Source of the DNA: Flectonema sp. DT1601
Taxonomy: Eukaryota > Euglenozoa > Diplonemea > Diplonemida > Diplonemidae
Assembly (NCBI GenBank): GCA_964019425.1
Contig: OZ025812.1
Location: 759,027 to 823,026 of the forward strand
Length of the DNA stretch: 64,000 nucleotides
Reading direction: 5' to 3'
Below, in pieces: positions 1 to 12,246 of this stretch. The notes beneath the pieces were generated by a model. That model saw nothing but the letters and a program-made list of their open reading frames with translations. It was not told where the DNA came from and did not search any database. Position 1 is the first letter of the stretch. Every line of letters begins with the position of its first letter. A program made the position numbers and the translations under genes.

Positions 1-2
1 GT

Positions 3-3000
3 AACTGTAAGTTTAGTAAGGAATTTAAGGACTATAAGTCACGTTTTCCCCCATCTACCCACTCCCAAGTTAAAGATTGTTACCACTTACCTTGTCCAGA
101 ATGTGGTAAGCTTTTCAAAAGTATCGCTACGAGAGCGAAACACTGTGTTAACGGTACATGTAAAGGTACACCTCTGTCTCCCCTCACAGGGAATAATTCA
201 GACCTGGAACCTCCCTTTGTAGGAGAATCTGTAGATTTTAAAACTTCACAAACAGCTTTCGTTCCTTATAACTCTACAACACCCACTTTTACCCCGTTAC
301 ACCCGTCTCGTCTCAAATTCCGATCTTTTGGAACTGAATGGAAGGACATCGACGTTTCTGCTGCAGAAAAACTTCAAACTTTCACCGTCGAAACAGAAAA
401 CTCTTCAAAACCTGCCGACCAACTTGATAAACTACTCAAAACGGTTTATCAAATATGTAGCGGTTTCTTTGAAGAAACAAAGCGGAATTTACCCCGCAAA
501 CAGAAATCAAGGGAAGAGGTCATCCTCGACCAAGAAAAACTTGAATGTCGTCTGGAAATGAAACAGCTAAGACAGGAGCTCCGCAAATCCGGGCCTTCTA
601 TAGAGAACGCTGTCAAATGGAAAGAGGCAAGAACGAGAATGAAAAGGATTTTCCGAATGTATCGGAATTTAGAAAAGAAAAATTTATTCAAAAAATTACA
701 AGATAAATTTCGTCAAAATCCGTTTACTGCCATAAAAGAAGAACTCCAAAAAGAAGATCCTCAACCCCCCTCCCTTGATATTCCAGAGGAAAAAATAATT
801 GAACATTTTAAAAACAATTATTGTGACAATGAAAAAAAAAAAACTGATTTCACCCATCCCTCTTTTTTACCTAAGTCTGACTACAAGACAATGGATGATA
901 TCCAGTTCCCGAGCTTCGAACAGTTTGGTATTCTCTTATCAAAGAAAAAAAACAAATGTGCCCCTGGTCCCAATTGCATACCTTATGTTGTATGGAAAAA
1001 GGTCCCAACTTTTATGGAAGCACTTTACAAGGTATTAAAGAGAATTTTCGAACTCAAGGCCTATCCGGATAGTTGGGGCTTAGCATTTGTAACAATGCTC
1101 CCAAAGCCCAACTCCGATGGGAAAGACATCTCGAAAACGAGACCGATAGCTGTGGGCAACTGCGACGGGAAAATTTTTAATACGGTTATTCAGGAAGCCG
1201 TCGCAAACCACACTCTTTCTAAATTTAATTTTCAAAAAGGCTTTAGGAAAGGTGTCTCTGGGTGTATCGAACATGCCACGATCACCTCAGAGATTTTTAA
1301 AGAAGTGAAAGCTCTCCGGAAAAACCTAACAATTGTCTGGGTGGATTTGGCAGATGCTTTCGGCTCAGTCAAACATCAATTAATTTTCTTTGCTTTAAAA
1401 TATTTCGGAATTCACGAAAGAATAATCGGTTTCTATAAAAGGTATTATTCCTCCATGCGCGTCCAAATCAGAGTTGGAGAAGGCCTGACGCCCACTATCC
1501 CTTTTGAAGTTGGTGTCTTTCAAGGCTGCGTTTCCTCCCCAACCCTTTTTAATTTGGTATTCCAACTACTGCTCTTTTCCTTAGCAGTTCATCAACAGGA
1601 AGCCTACGAGTTTAACAATAAATCCCTCCAACTATTAGTTGCAGCTTTTGCTGATGATTTACAACTTACCACGTCATCAAAGGCGGGGGCAAAATTGCTA
1701 ATCAAGTCGCTCGAACAGTTTCTTTCCTGGTCTCGTGGTATGAAAGCGAAACCCCAGAAATGCATTGCCCACAGCTTTGTACAAGGGAAACCAGCTAACC
1801 CGGACCTGAAGATTAACAATGTTCCGATTACGAATCTCCAGGAAGCTGGAGAGTTCAAATACCTCGGGCGTTGGTTTGAGCCGAACGCCAAAGAACAGAA
1901 ATTACGAGAGCGCCTGACCACTTTTACCAGGAATTTTTTAAAAAAAGTCGACGCCATGCCACTATATGGGTCTCAGAAGGCTTGGTCTGTCCAACACTTG
2001 TTATTGTCAAGGTTAACATGGAGTTTAATGATCCATGACTTATCTCTCCCTTTTGCCAAAAAAATGGACAAAATTATTAAACCTTTTTTGAAGAAATGGT
2101 GGGGATTTGTCCGCTCTGCGAACACAGTCATCCTTTTTACCGGTTCAAAGAACACTGTTGGTCTCAGACACAAAAGAGTTGAGACGCTATATAAACAAGC
2201 GCAATCAATTAAACTAGACATCCTCAGATCCTCACAAGACTCTGACATGCACGGTGTCTACAATGTTATTATGGAGAAATCGTCCAACTGGTCGAAAAAG
2301 TTTTCAGCTTCTGCTGAGTGGGAGCGCCTTATTAAGTTTTTTTCTTACCGTTCTCTTGCGAAGCAATCAGCTGGTCTTGGTCACCGATTGCGCGATCTAC
2401 GTACTACTCGCCCCGATCTCCTTAAGCGTTTTGAAGTGGAAGCCACAGATGAACTACTGAACTCTTTGAATAAATTACAAGTCCAAGGTCAGTGGAAGGA
2501 GTGGTCTAAATGTATGATAAACGACTTCACCTGGAATAAGGTACTTAGGGAGGGAAATCCTGCCTATATCTCATTTCAACTGAAAGCGGTTACAAACACC
2601 CTCCCCTCACAAGATAATTTAAAGAGGTGGAACATCACCAATGTGGACCAAAATTGTGTTTTGTGTGGCAAAGTGAATCCTACCCTCAGGCATGTCTTAA
2701 CAGGCTGTCCTGTCTCTTTAACACAAGGGAGGTTCACGTGGCGTCACGACAGCGTTCTAAAACGCATTGTTATCTTCTTGGAAGAGTTGATAATAAAAGC
2801 CAACAAAAGAAAAGAAAACCTCCCGCCTCCCTCTCAAACTTTTTTAAAAACAGGGGAAAATAAACCCCTAGAAAGAATTTCTAAAGAGACAGGCGAACTA
2901 TCACTAGCGAATGATTGGGTCATCCTCGACGATGTCGGTGATAACCGCCTAATTGTTCCTCTTGAAGTGTGCCATGTCTCGTCCTCTCTAAGACCAGACA

Positions 3001-4222
3001 TTTTTATTTATTCTTTTTTTGCGAAAAGAGCACTGATTCTGGAGCTGACGTGTCCAAATGAAGATCGTTTCGAAACCTCTCATGTCTTAAAGGAAAAGAA
3101 ATACCTAAAGCTAAGAGACTCGATCATCGCTAATGGCTTCGACTGTAACATTTTTACTATTGAAGTTGGCGTACGAGGAAACATCTGCATGGACCAGCTG
3201 AACATCTGGACACGTCACATCGGTTCACCTTTAGCACCAACAAAAGCTTTATTTTGTGAATGCACCAGAATCGCCAGACAGTGCTCATATGTTCTGTTCC
3301 AGACGAGGAACCTCCCCACGTGGCATTCAAGACCACTAATGCGCAGCATTAAAGAAGAACCTGCCACTGCAAGTTTTATAAAAGATGGTAAAGAAATCTT
3401 CCCTGTGGAAGAAGTCAAAATCCACAAAGTAACAAAACTGAAAACGATCGAAAAGCTCACCATTGAAAGATCGTGGCTTGAGAAATGTTTTATCTGGCAA
3501 ACTTGTTACGCATCGGCTCTTTCTATTCTACTTATTGCCAATGGTTCTTCCTCCCCGGCCCCTTCTGTTTTGTTAGATGAGGATGAGCTCACTGGACTCT
3601 CCTTGTCATTCTCTTCTATTTCTTCCATCTCTTTCCAGACTCCCCCACCTGAACTCATGTCAACGGGATCGCAAACACTTCTTACTGATTTTGCTATGGT
3701 GATAAGAACTCAATCTGACATGGGTTCTCAAACCCCCTTGTACAAAAAAAAAGAAGGAAAATTAAGGCTGAAACTTTCCTTGAAATGCCAGATTTTAGAA
3801 AACGAATTAGAGCAAATGAAAGAACGAATTTTTTATGTTCTATTTTTATTTTACTTTAATGCGATGTCAGCCTCCCTCGAGAAAGACAAGCAGTTACTAA
3901 ATGGATTACCTGTTGAGATCAAAGCTACCAATCAGGATCCATCCTCACTTCCTCCTGCGCCCCCTGTTTTAATTATTGAAAAAGATAGAAAAGAATATGA
4001 ACTTCTGGAAGGAGTAATTCAACGGTTAACAGCAGAACGCGATGAATCGAAGACTTCTCTTTCTGCACTAGTTCGACAATATGACTTAGTGGAAGATTAC
4101 AGGAAACGTGAGCTCGCAAATCTGACTCAGAGAGCAGACCTATCGGAAATGGCGCTCTTTAATTACCATCAAAGGTTTGTTCTTCTGTCGAACGAATTGG
4201 AGACCAAATGTAATGAGGAAAG
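3..4222 (+). CDS. Non-LTR retrotransposon ORF, first part (zinc finger, RT, CCHC, endonuclease)
   Basis: This is the polyprotein of a LINE with a restriction-like endonuclease. The frame is already open at base 3, so the N-terminus lies outside the window. Bases 93-161 encode a CX2CX12HX5C finger of the kind R2-type elements use to bind target DNA. The reverse transcriptase follows, with its FADD catalytic motif at 1647-1658. A CX2CX8HX4C knuckle is at 2655-2708. The endonuclease has RPD at 2991-2999 and an ELTCPNE motif from 3042, followed by KYLKL. This RT-CCHC-endonuclease order is typical of R2/CRE/NeSL-like clades; I do not assign a clade. The frame is intact up to 4222, where a repeat insertion begins. 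Across the insertion the phase matches the second part at 7467. A coiled-coil-like stretch lies near the end. Confidence 0.9.
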
Positions 4223-7200
4223 GTCTGAGTTGAATTTACAGGTGAGATTTGGACTGTTAGCTTTTGGCTAAGGCCCTCCCTGAAGAGCAAGAACAAAAAA
4301 ACTACTCACACCTGAAGAAAACATACACAAAGAACACACTGTAAGCTGTGTGTGTATTTTGTGTTTGTCACAACAGGAGAGAAAAGAAAGAATGTCAAGG
4401 TTGGTCACCTTGCCTATCAACGCACAACATTGGTGGTCTCTACTAGACCCTGAGTGATCCCACTGGATCTCTCATCGTTCATAGTACCTATGTGAAGTTA
4501 TAAAATCAAAGGTAAACTATGAACTACAAATGACTTAGCCTGTTATTATAATGCCACAGGCAGGCCCTGCATTCAGCAACTATCCAGCAGTGCTTGGATG
4601 TCCTGATCTTCTTCTAAAAAAAAGAAAGAAAAACAAAACTGTAGCTGGGATCACTCAGGATCAACAGACTACCAATGCTACCTGTTGTACTTGCTCACTA
4701 TGGGGGGTGATGCCAAACACCCAGAAGTACTCAACTACTTTCCTTCTTGCTGCCCAGGAGTTTCTGACCAGAACTAATAGAAAATAAATAGTAGATGGGA
4801 AACAATAAAAAGTAAAATGGATATAACTGAAGTTATACAAGACAAATGAAGTAACAGACCAGAACAGAAAGAGGATTGTAATAGAAGATTACAAATAAAA
4901 AAATGCAAGTATCAACACATAATCAAGATACACCAGCAGCTAACAAACAACATAAAATTGAAGATCAGTTGCCAGAGTATTTCAACCATGGTAGAATACT
5001 CGCCCCTCTGGCAGGGATTATCCCAGACTTGTCCTTTAATCTAGTTGGACACCATGGCTTACAACCCTTCCAGAGGGAAGCACCATTATGACTTCTATTT
5101 TTTTTCTTCAAGAAAATCATAAGGTGGGAACAAAGAAAAATGCTAAGAGGAACCCCCTATTAACACCTAAGACATCTAAACTGCAGCCCAGCCTATGCCC
5201 AATGCACTAACAGGTCATTCCCTCACACTCAGATCAAAAAATCAAAGTTCAGAGTGCATCTTAACATGAATGAGAGAATTTCCTCCCGCTTATTTTGAAC
5301 AAAAGGGATAGGAGAAGGGATAGAAAACGAACATAAAAATAAAATTCTAAGTGAGAAACACTTAGCAGAAACACTTAGCAGCTTTTAAGGAGCTGAAAAG
5401 CAAAAAAAAAAAATCTAAGTGAGAAACACTTAGTAGTAACAATTTGTAGCTAATTAAGCTGAAAATAAAAAAATAAAAAATTTCTAAGTGAGAAATACTT
5501 AGCAACTTTTAGAACAAATATTTCAGTAAATAACCTGTAATGATTAAACCATTACAAGTTTGATGCCAAAACTGACAAGGACTGAGTTGAATTTACAGGT
5601 GAGATTTGGACTGTTAGCTTTTGGCTAAGGCCCTCCCTGAAGAGCAAGAACAAAAAAACTACTCACACCTGAAGAAAACATACACAAAGAACACACTGTA
5701 AGCTGTGTGTGTATTTTGTGTTTGTCACAACAGGAGAGAAAAGAAAGAATGTCAAGGTTGGTCACCTTGCCTATCAACGCACAACATTGGTGGTCTCTAC
5801 TAGACCCTGAGTGATCCCACTGGATCTCTCATCGTTCATAGTACCTATGTGAAGTTATAAAATCAAAGGTAAACTATGAACTACAAATGACTTAGCCTGT
5901 TATTATAATGCCACAGGCAGGCCCTGCATTCAGCAACTATCCAGCAGTGCTTGGATGTCCTGATCTTCTTCTAAAAAAAAGAAAGAAAAACAAAACTGTA
6001 GCTGGGATCACTCAGGATCAACAGACTACCAATGCTACCTGTTGTACTTGCTCACTATGGGGGGTGATGCCAAACACCCAGAAGTACTCAACTACTTTCC
6101 TTCTTGCTGCCCAGGAGTTTCTGACCAGAACTAATAGAAAATAAATAGTAGATGGGAAACAATAAAAAGTAAAATGGATATAACTGAAGTTATACAAGAC
6201 AAATGAAGTAACAGACCAGAACAGAAAGAGGATTGTAATAGAAGATTACAAATAAAAAAATGCAAGTATCAACACATAATCAAGATACACCAGCAGCTAA
6301 CAAACAACATAAAATTGAAGATCAGTTGCCAGAGTATTTCAACCATGGTAGAATACTCGCCCCTCTGGCAGGGATTATCCCAGACTTGTCCTTTAATCTA
6401 GTTGGACACCATGGCTTACAACCCTTCCAGAGGGAAGCACCATTATGACTTCTATTTTTTTTCTTCAAGAAAATCATAAGGTGGGAACAAAGAAAAATGC
6501 TAAGAGGAACCCCCTATTAACACCTAAGACATCTAAACTGCAGCCCAGCCTATGCCCAATGCACTAACAGGTCATTCCCTCACACTCAGATCAAAAAATC
6601 AAAGTTCAGAGTGCATCTTAACATGAATGAGAGAATTTCCTCCCGCTTATTTTGAACAAAAGGGATAGGAGAAGGGATAGAAAACGAACATAAAAATAAA
6701 ATTCTAAGTGAGAAACACTTAGCAGAAACACTTAGCAGCTTTTAAGGAGCTGAAAAGCAAAAAAAAAAAATCTAAGTGAGAAACACTTAGTAGTAACAAT
6801 TTGTAGCTAATTAAGCTGAAAATAAAAAAATAAAAAATTTCTAAGTGAGAAATACTTAGCAACTTTTAGAACAAATATTTCAGTAAATAACCTGTAATGA
6901 TTAAACCATTACAAGTTTGATGCCAAAACTGACAAGGACTGAGTTGAATTTACAGGTGAGATTTGGACTGTTAGCTTTTGGCTAAGGCCCTCCCTGAAGA
7001 GCAAGAACAAAAAAACTACTCACACCTGAAGAAAACATACACAAAGAACACACTGTAAGCTGTGTGTGTATTTTGTGTTTGTCACAACAGGAGAGAAAAG
7101 AAAGAATGTCAAGGTTGGTCACCTTGCCTATCAACGCACAACATTGGTGGTCTCTACTAGACCCTGAGTGATCCCACTGGATCTCTCATCGTTCATAGTA

Positions 7201-7383
7201 CCTATGTGAAGTTATAAAATCAAAGGTAAACTATGAACTACAAATGACTTAGCCTGTTATTATAATGCCACAGGCAGGCCCTGCATTCAGCAACTATCCA
7301 GCAGTGCTTGGATGTCCTGATCTTCTTCTAAAAAAAAGAAAGAAAAACAAAACTGTAGCTGGGATCACTCAGGATCAACAGAC
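4223..7383 (+). repeat. Tandem 1,357-bp repeat (2.3 copies) inserted in the LINE ORF
   Basis: Three stretches starting at 4224, 5581 and 6938 repeat with a period of exactly 1,357 bases; the third stops after about 446 bases. The copies look identical apart from the first base or two. The insertion is flanked by a direct duplication of LINE sequence (4140-4222 and 7384-7466), extended by a shared CAGAC at the right edge. Each full unit ends with several hairpins of the form CTAAGTG-loop-CACTTAG. The 78- and 62-codon open frames in each unit have no recognisable product. Part of the unit (for example 4770-4860) resembles, in inverse orientation, the block at 9,290-9,390. No terminal inverted repeats were seen. 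Confidence 0.9.
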
Positions 7384-8262
7384 CTATCGGAAATGGCGCT
7401 CTTTAATTACCATCAAAGGTTTGTTCTTCTGTCGAACGAATTGGAGACCAAATGTAATGAGGAAAGAGAAAGTAAAATAAGACTTTTCTATACTCAACAG
7501 GAGGTCGAGAGTTTGCGTGCCGCGCGTCCCCGTATGACCCACTTTAGTCAACAAGTTTCCCCCCGAACCCCCGTTCTGTATGAATCTGTTGCTATGATGA
7601 AGATAGCAAAGAACTACCTCTCGCTCTTTACAACTACGAGTAGTCTTTTTACTCCTCTTATTAAACCCCTTATCCCTACCCTTAATTATATCACCCCTCT
7701 TTGTCCTCTAGCCTCAATTCCTCCGACAATGCCGCAGAGTGAAGCTCTCGACCGCACGCCGACCAAGATTTTACGACAAGAGAGTCACGTTATCTCCGTT
7801 AAAGAGAATACACCTATTGCGAGACAATGGTCCGAGGGTAGGATTGACTTACTCGAGAATTACTGTCGAGCAGTAGATGACTCTCTCGAAACAAACGAGA
7901 AAGCGGCAGAGCTCTCAGAACAACTTCTGGATGCCCAACTTCGCCTCTCGGAGCTGAATCACCAACGGTGTACAACTCACGCAGAGCAGCTTGAGCAATC
8001 CATGATGTTAACGGGACTGGCGAGCGATTTAAATGCTCAACTCGCCTTGGCACGGTCTCAAATTGCGGCCCTGAAGTTCCAATTAGCTTCATGGGCAGAA
8101 GGTTTGAGTCCGCCAGACACAGAAGAACATGAGGAAAATGAAACTCCGCCGAGAAAGTCTGAGCGTTCAACTCTGAAAAAACGGACCCCTCCATCAAGAT
8201 ATCGTTACAATCGAAGGAGATGTTCTGCTGATGACGTTCACGGTGACTCCACCCCCTTGTAA
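7384..8262 (+). CDS. Non-LTR retrotransposon ORF, C-terminal part
   Basis: This is the C-terminal part of the LINE protein after the repeat insertion. The first 83 bases repeat 4140-4222. Unique sequence then continues in the phase that the first part would need, so the insertion alone interrupts an otherwise open frame of at least about 1,670 codons. The region holds no known catalytic motif. It is rich in Leu, Glu and Gln with heptad-like spacing (roughly 7850-8100), suggesting a coiled coil, and ends in a basic Arg-rich tail. The same C-terminus is present at 22237-22569 on the minus strand and, diverged, at 35.8-36.7 kb. Confidence 0.85.
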   Translation, partial: LSEMALFNYHQRFVLLSNELETKCNEERESKIRLFYTQQEVESLRAARPRMTHFSQQVSPRTPVLYESVAMMKIAKNYLSLFTTTSSLFTPLIKPLIPTLNYITPLCPLASIPPTMPQSEALDRTPTKILRQESHVISVKENTPIARQWSEGRIDLLENYCRAVDDSLETNEKAAELSEQLLDAQLRLSELNHQRCTTHAEQLEQSMMLTGLASDLNAQLALARSQIAALKFQLASWAEGLSPPDTEEHEENETPPRKSERSTLKKRTPPSRYRYNRRRCSADDVHGDSTPL

Positions 8263-8690
8263 TTCTCTTTTTCCTTACTTTCACATCATTTTGTTTATTT
8301 AGTTTTTTTAGCTTATTTATTATTTATTGTTCGTTTTTGTTTGTATTATTTTATCGATATGTTTATGTCCGTCAGATCATAACGTTAATCAGGTTAATTG
8401 TTAATTGTTAATTATAAATGGTCTAAACCCCAATCCAAGTTCCCAAGGCTTGGCATAGATTTGAGTGACGCCTTACTGGCCTCCTCATCCTCTATGAGTG
8501 GTGAGGGGGCCAGCAATGGTTTTTTTTTTTTTTTTTTTCTCTTATTTCTTTTTTTCTTTTTCTTTTACTCTAATATGAAATATTTTTGAACAAAATGTGA
8601 TTATTAATTTAAAAAAAAAAAAAAAAAATAAATAATGTAAATGAATAATAAAAAAAAAAAAAAAAAAAAATATGCCTTGGGAATACAACC
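8263..8690 (+). other. LINE 3' untranslated region
   Basis: Non-coding sequence after the LINE stop. It contains a conserved segment at about 8418-8518 that includes the run GGTGAGGGGGCCAGCAATGG, then T- and A-homopolymers. A closely similar copy follows the LINE C-terminus on the minus strand at 21840-22236. That supports its being part of the element and not host flank. Confidence 0.75.
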
Positions 8691-9236
8691 AAAGCCCCAA
8701 TTAATCGGTCCTTTCTTTTTCCTTCTTGTCAAGTGATCGCTCCACTCATCGATCACCAAAACCGATTGTATTTATATCTGTTCTTTTCTCAACGATCGGC
8801 TATACCGATCATTTTTTTAAAATAATTGTTTTCTTCTTCTCGACGATCAGATCAAATTGATCGACCTTTTTTTTTTTTTTTTTTTTCCTTTATTCCTTCC
8901 ATCCCTCCCGCTCCCCTAATTTTAAATAAAAACAAGATCAGCTCAGCTTGATCGTTAATCTTTTTTTCTTTTTTAATTTAAACTGATTGTATTTATATCT
9001 GTTTATTTTTCTCAACGATCGGCTATACCGATCAACCTTTAAAATAATTTCTTCTTCTCGACGATCAGATCCAATTGATCAACCTTTTCTTTTTTTTTCC
9101 TCTATTCCTTCCATCCCTCCCGCTCCCCTATTTGTAATAAAAACAAGATCAGCTCAGCTTGATCGTTAATTTTTTTTCTTTCTTTTTTGTTGGTCCTAGT
9201 CAGGACCTTAAACTGACTAACCGGTCTTAATTTAAA
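8691..9236 (+). repeat. GATC-hairpin block (two units of about 220 bp)
   Basis: Two tandem units, each with three short inverted repeats built on GATC: GATCGG-CTATA-CCGATC, GATCAA-n-TTGATC and GATCA-n-TGATC. Pyrimidine-rich stretches separate them. The same block occurs inverted at 21325-21839. No coding potential. Confidence 0.8.
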
Positions 9237-9834
9237 TAAGTGTTAACCTAGTTTCTCTTTTCCTTTTCATTTTCCTTTTAATACTCTCTATCTGGTCTGT
9301 TATGTCATATTTCTCAATTAATTTTATCATCCATTTTACTTTTCACTGTTTCCCATCTACATTTTATTTTCAAATAGTTACGGTCTGTAAAAAAAAAAAA
9401 AGTTTAAATAAGTTAAATTGAACATGTTAACTCAATTCCTCAATTCTTCCGTCATGGTCATGACATTCTTTTTCGTTTTTCTAATGCACAAGAGATACCA
9501 TCACTCATGAGATACCAACGCACATACGAGATACCAGCACTCCAGAGATACCGACACGCTAGAGATACCAAGTCACTTGAGATACCTCCTTGTAAATTAA
9601 TTCCCGGTATTTCAAATTTGAATTGATAGTGTCAACTCTGCTTGCTGCTCTTGTTCATGTGTTGTCTCCTGAAAGTGATCTTAACTCCTATAAAAAGAAA
9701 AAAAAAAAAAAGAAATCTAAAAAGAAGAATTTTCAAACGAAGTTATAACAACCCCTACCACCCATTATGATCAATTCCGCTTGTTTTTTTTTTTTTTAAA
9801 AACAAATAAAACAAATAAAAAAAAAAAAATTATA
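9237..9834 (+). repeat. GAGATACC-repeat block
   Basis: A non-coding block containing six GAGATACC motifs at 9490-9588, spaced about 16-20 bases apart with differing spacers. Sequence at 9290-9390 is a diverged relative of part of the 1,357-bp repeat inserted in the LINE. The block recurs inverted at 20827-21324, also with about six motifs. Confidence 0.75.
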
Positions 9835-11526
9835 AAAGATCAAACAATGTTATCATTGTTTTTTTTTATCGATCGACTCTGTCGACTAATTTCTATTTTC
9901 CGTTTTTTTTCTTTAAAAAATAAATAAAAAGAATTTAAAAAAAAAAAAAAAAAAAGATTAAACAATGTTATCATTGTTTTTTTATCGATCGACTATGTCG
10001 ATTACTTTCTATTTTCCGTCCTGGTCAAGACGCTAAACTGATTGTTTTTTTCAAAATTAATAAAAAAGAATATAAAAAAAAAAAATAAAAAAAAAAAAAG
10101 AATAAACAATGTTATCATTATTTTTTCTATCGTTCGACTTTGTCGACTAATTTCTATTTTCCGTTTTTTTTCTTTAAAAATAAATAAAAAGAATTTAAAA
10201 AACAAAAAAAGAATAAACAATGTTATCATTTTTTTTTTTTTTTTTTTTTTATCGATCGACTATGTCGATCACTTTCTATTTTCCGTCCTGGTCAAGACGC
10301 TAAACTGATTGTTTTTTTTTTCAAAATTAAAAAAGAATATAAAAAAAAAAAAAATAAAAAAAAAAAAAGAATAAACAATGTTATCATTGTTTTTTTTATC
10401 GATCGACTCTGTCGACTAATTTCTATTTTCTTTTTTTTCTTTAAAAAATAAATAAAAAGAATTTAAAAAAAAAAAAAAAAAAGAATAGACAATGTTATCA
10501 TTGTTTTTTTATCGATCGACTATGTTGATTACTTTCTATTTTCCGTCCTGGTCAAGACGCTAAACTGATTGTTTTTTTCAAAATTAATAAAAAAGAATAT
10601 AAAAAAAAAATAAAAAAAAAAGATTAAACAATGTTATCATTGTTTTTTTTATCGTTCGACCTTGTCGACTAATTTCTATTTTCCGTTTTTTTCTTTAAAA
10701 ATAAATAAAAAAGAATTTAAAAAAAAAAAAAAAAAAAGAATAAACAATGTTATCATTGTTTTTTTATCGATCGACTATGTCGATTACTTTCTATTTTCCG
10801 TCCTGGTCAAGACGCTAAACTGATTGTTTTTTTTTCAAAATTAATAAAAAAGAATATAAAAAAAAAAATAAAAAAAAAATAAAAAAAAAAAGATTAAACA
10901 ATGTTATCATTGTTTTTTTTTATCGTTCGACCTTGTCGACTAATTTCTATTTTTTTTTTCTTTAAAAATAAATAAAAAAGAATTTAAAAAAAAAAAAAAA
11001 AAAAAAGAATAAACAATGTTATCATTGTTTTTTTTATCGATCGACTCTGTCGACTAATTTCTATTTTCTTTTTTTTCTTTAAAAAATAAATAAAAAGAAT
11101 TTAAAAAAAAAAAAAAAAAAGAATAAACAATGTTATCATTGTTTTTTTATCGATCGACTATGTCGATTACTTTCTATTTTCCGTCCTGGTCAAGACGCTA
11201 AACTGATTGTTTTTTTCAAAATTAATAAAAAAGAATATAAAAAAAAAAATAAAAAAAAAATAAAAAAAAAATAAAAAAAAAATAAAAAAAAAAAGATTAA
11301 ACTATGTTATCATTGTTTTTTTTTATCGTTCGACCTTGTCGACTAATTTCTATTTTTTTTTTCTTTAAAAATAAATAAAAAAGAATAAAAAAAAAAAAAA
11401 AAAAAGAATAAACAATGTTATCATTGTTTTTTTATCGATCGACTATGTCGATTACTTTCTATTTTCCGTCCTGGTCAAGACGCTAAATTGATTGTTTCTT
11501 CTTTAAAAATAAATTAAAAAAAAAAA

Positions 11527-11561
<35 letters not shown>

Positions 11562-11931
11562 AATAAACAATGTTATCATTGTTTTTATCGATCGGCTTTG
11601 TCGACTAATTTCTATTTTCCGTCCTGGTCAAGACGCTAAACTGATTGTTTTTCTAAAAATAAATAAAAAGAATAAAAAAAAAAAAAAAAAAAAAAAGAAT
11701 AAACAATGTTATCATTGTTTTTTTATCGATCGACTCTGTCGACTAATTTCTATTTTCCGTTTTCTTTTCTTTAAAAAATAAATAAAAAGAATATAAAAAA
11801 AAAAAATAAAAAAAAAAGAATAAACAATGTTATCATTGTTTCTTATCGATCGACTTTGTCGACTAATTTCTATTTTCCGTCCTGGTCAAGACGCTAAACT
11901 GATTGTTTTTTCTTTAAAAATAAATAAAAGA

Positions 11932-11970
<39 letters not shown>

Positions 11971-12207
11971 AATAAACAATGTTATCATTGTTTTTTTTTT
12001 ATCGATCGACTTTGTCGACTAATTTCTATTTTCCGTTTTCTTTTCTTTAAAAAATAAATAAAAAGAATATAAAAAAAAAAAATAAAAAAAAAAGAATAAA
12101 CAATGTTATCATTGTTTCTTATCGATCGACTTTGTCGACTAATTTCTATTTTCCGTCCTGGTCAAGACGCTAAACTGATTGTTTTTTCTTTAAAAATAAA
12201 TAAAAGA

Positions 12208-12246
<39 letters not shown>

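Noticed and set aside
4551-6448. Identical 78- and 62-codon frames in the 1,357-bp repeats
   Set aside because: No similarity to known proteins; identity only reflects the tandem copies, and the third copy breaks off.
4223-7383. Helitron, because of the TC start and hairpin near the unit end
   Set aside because: No CTRR end at the right place, no Rep/helicase, and the flanks carry a long target duplication that Helitrons do not make.
8305-8640. Possible tRNA or small RNA in the LINE 3' region
   Set aside because: No cloverleaf or conserved boxes could be drawn; the segment is simply repeated with the LINE.
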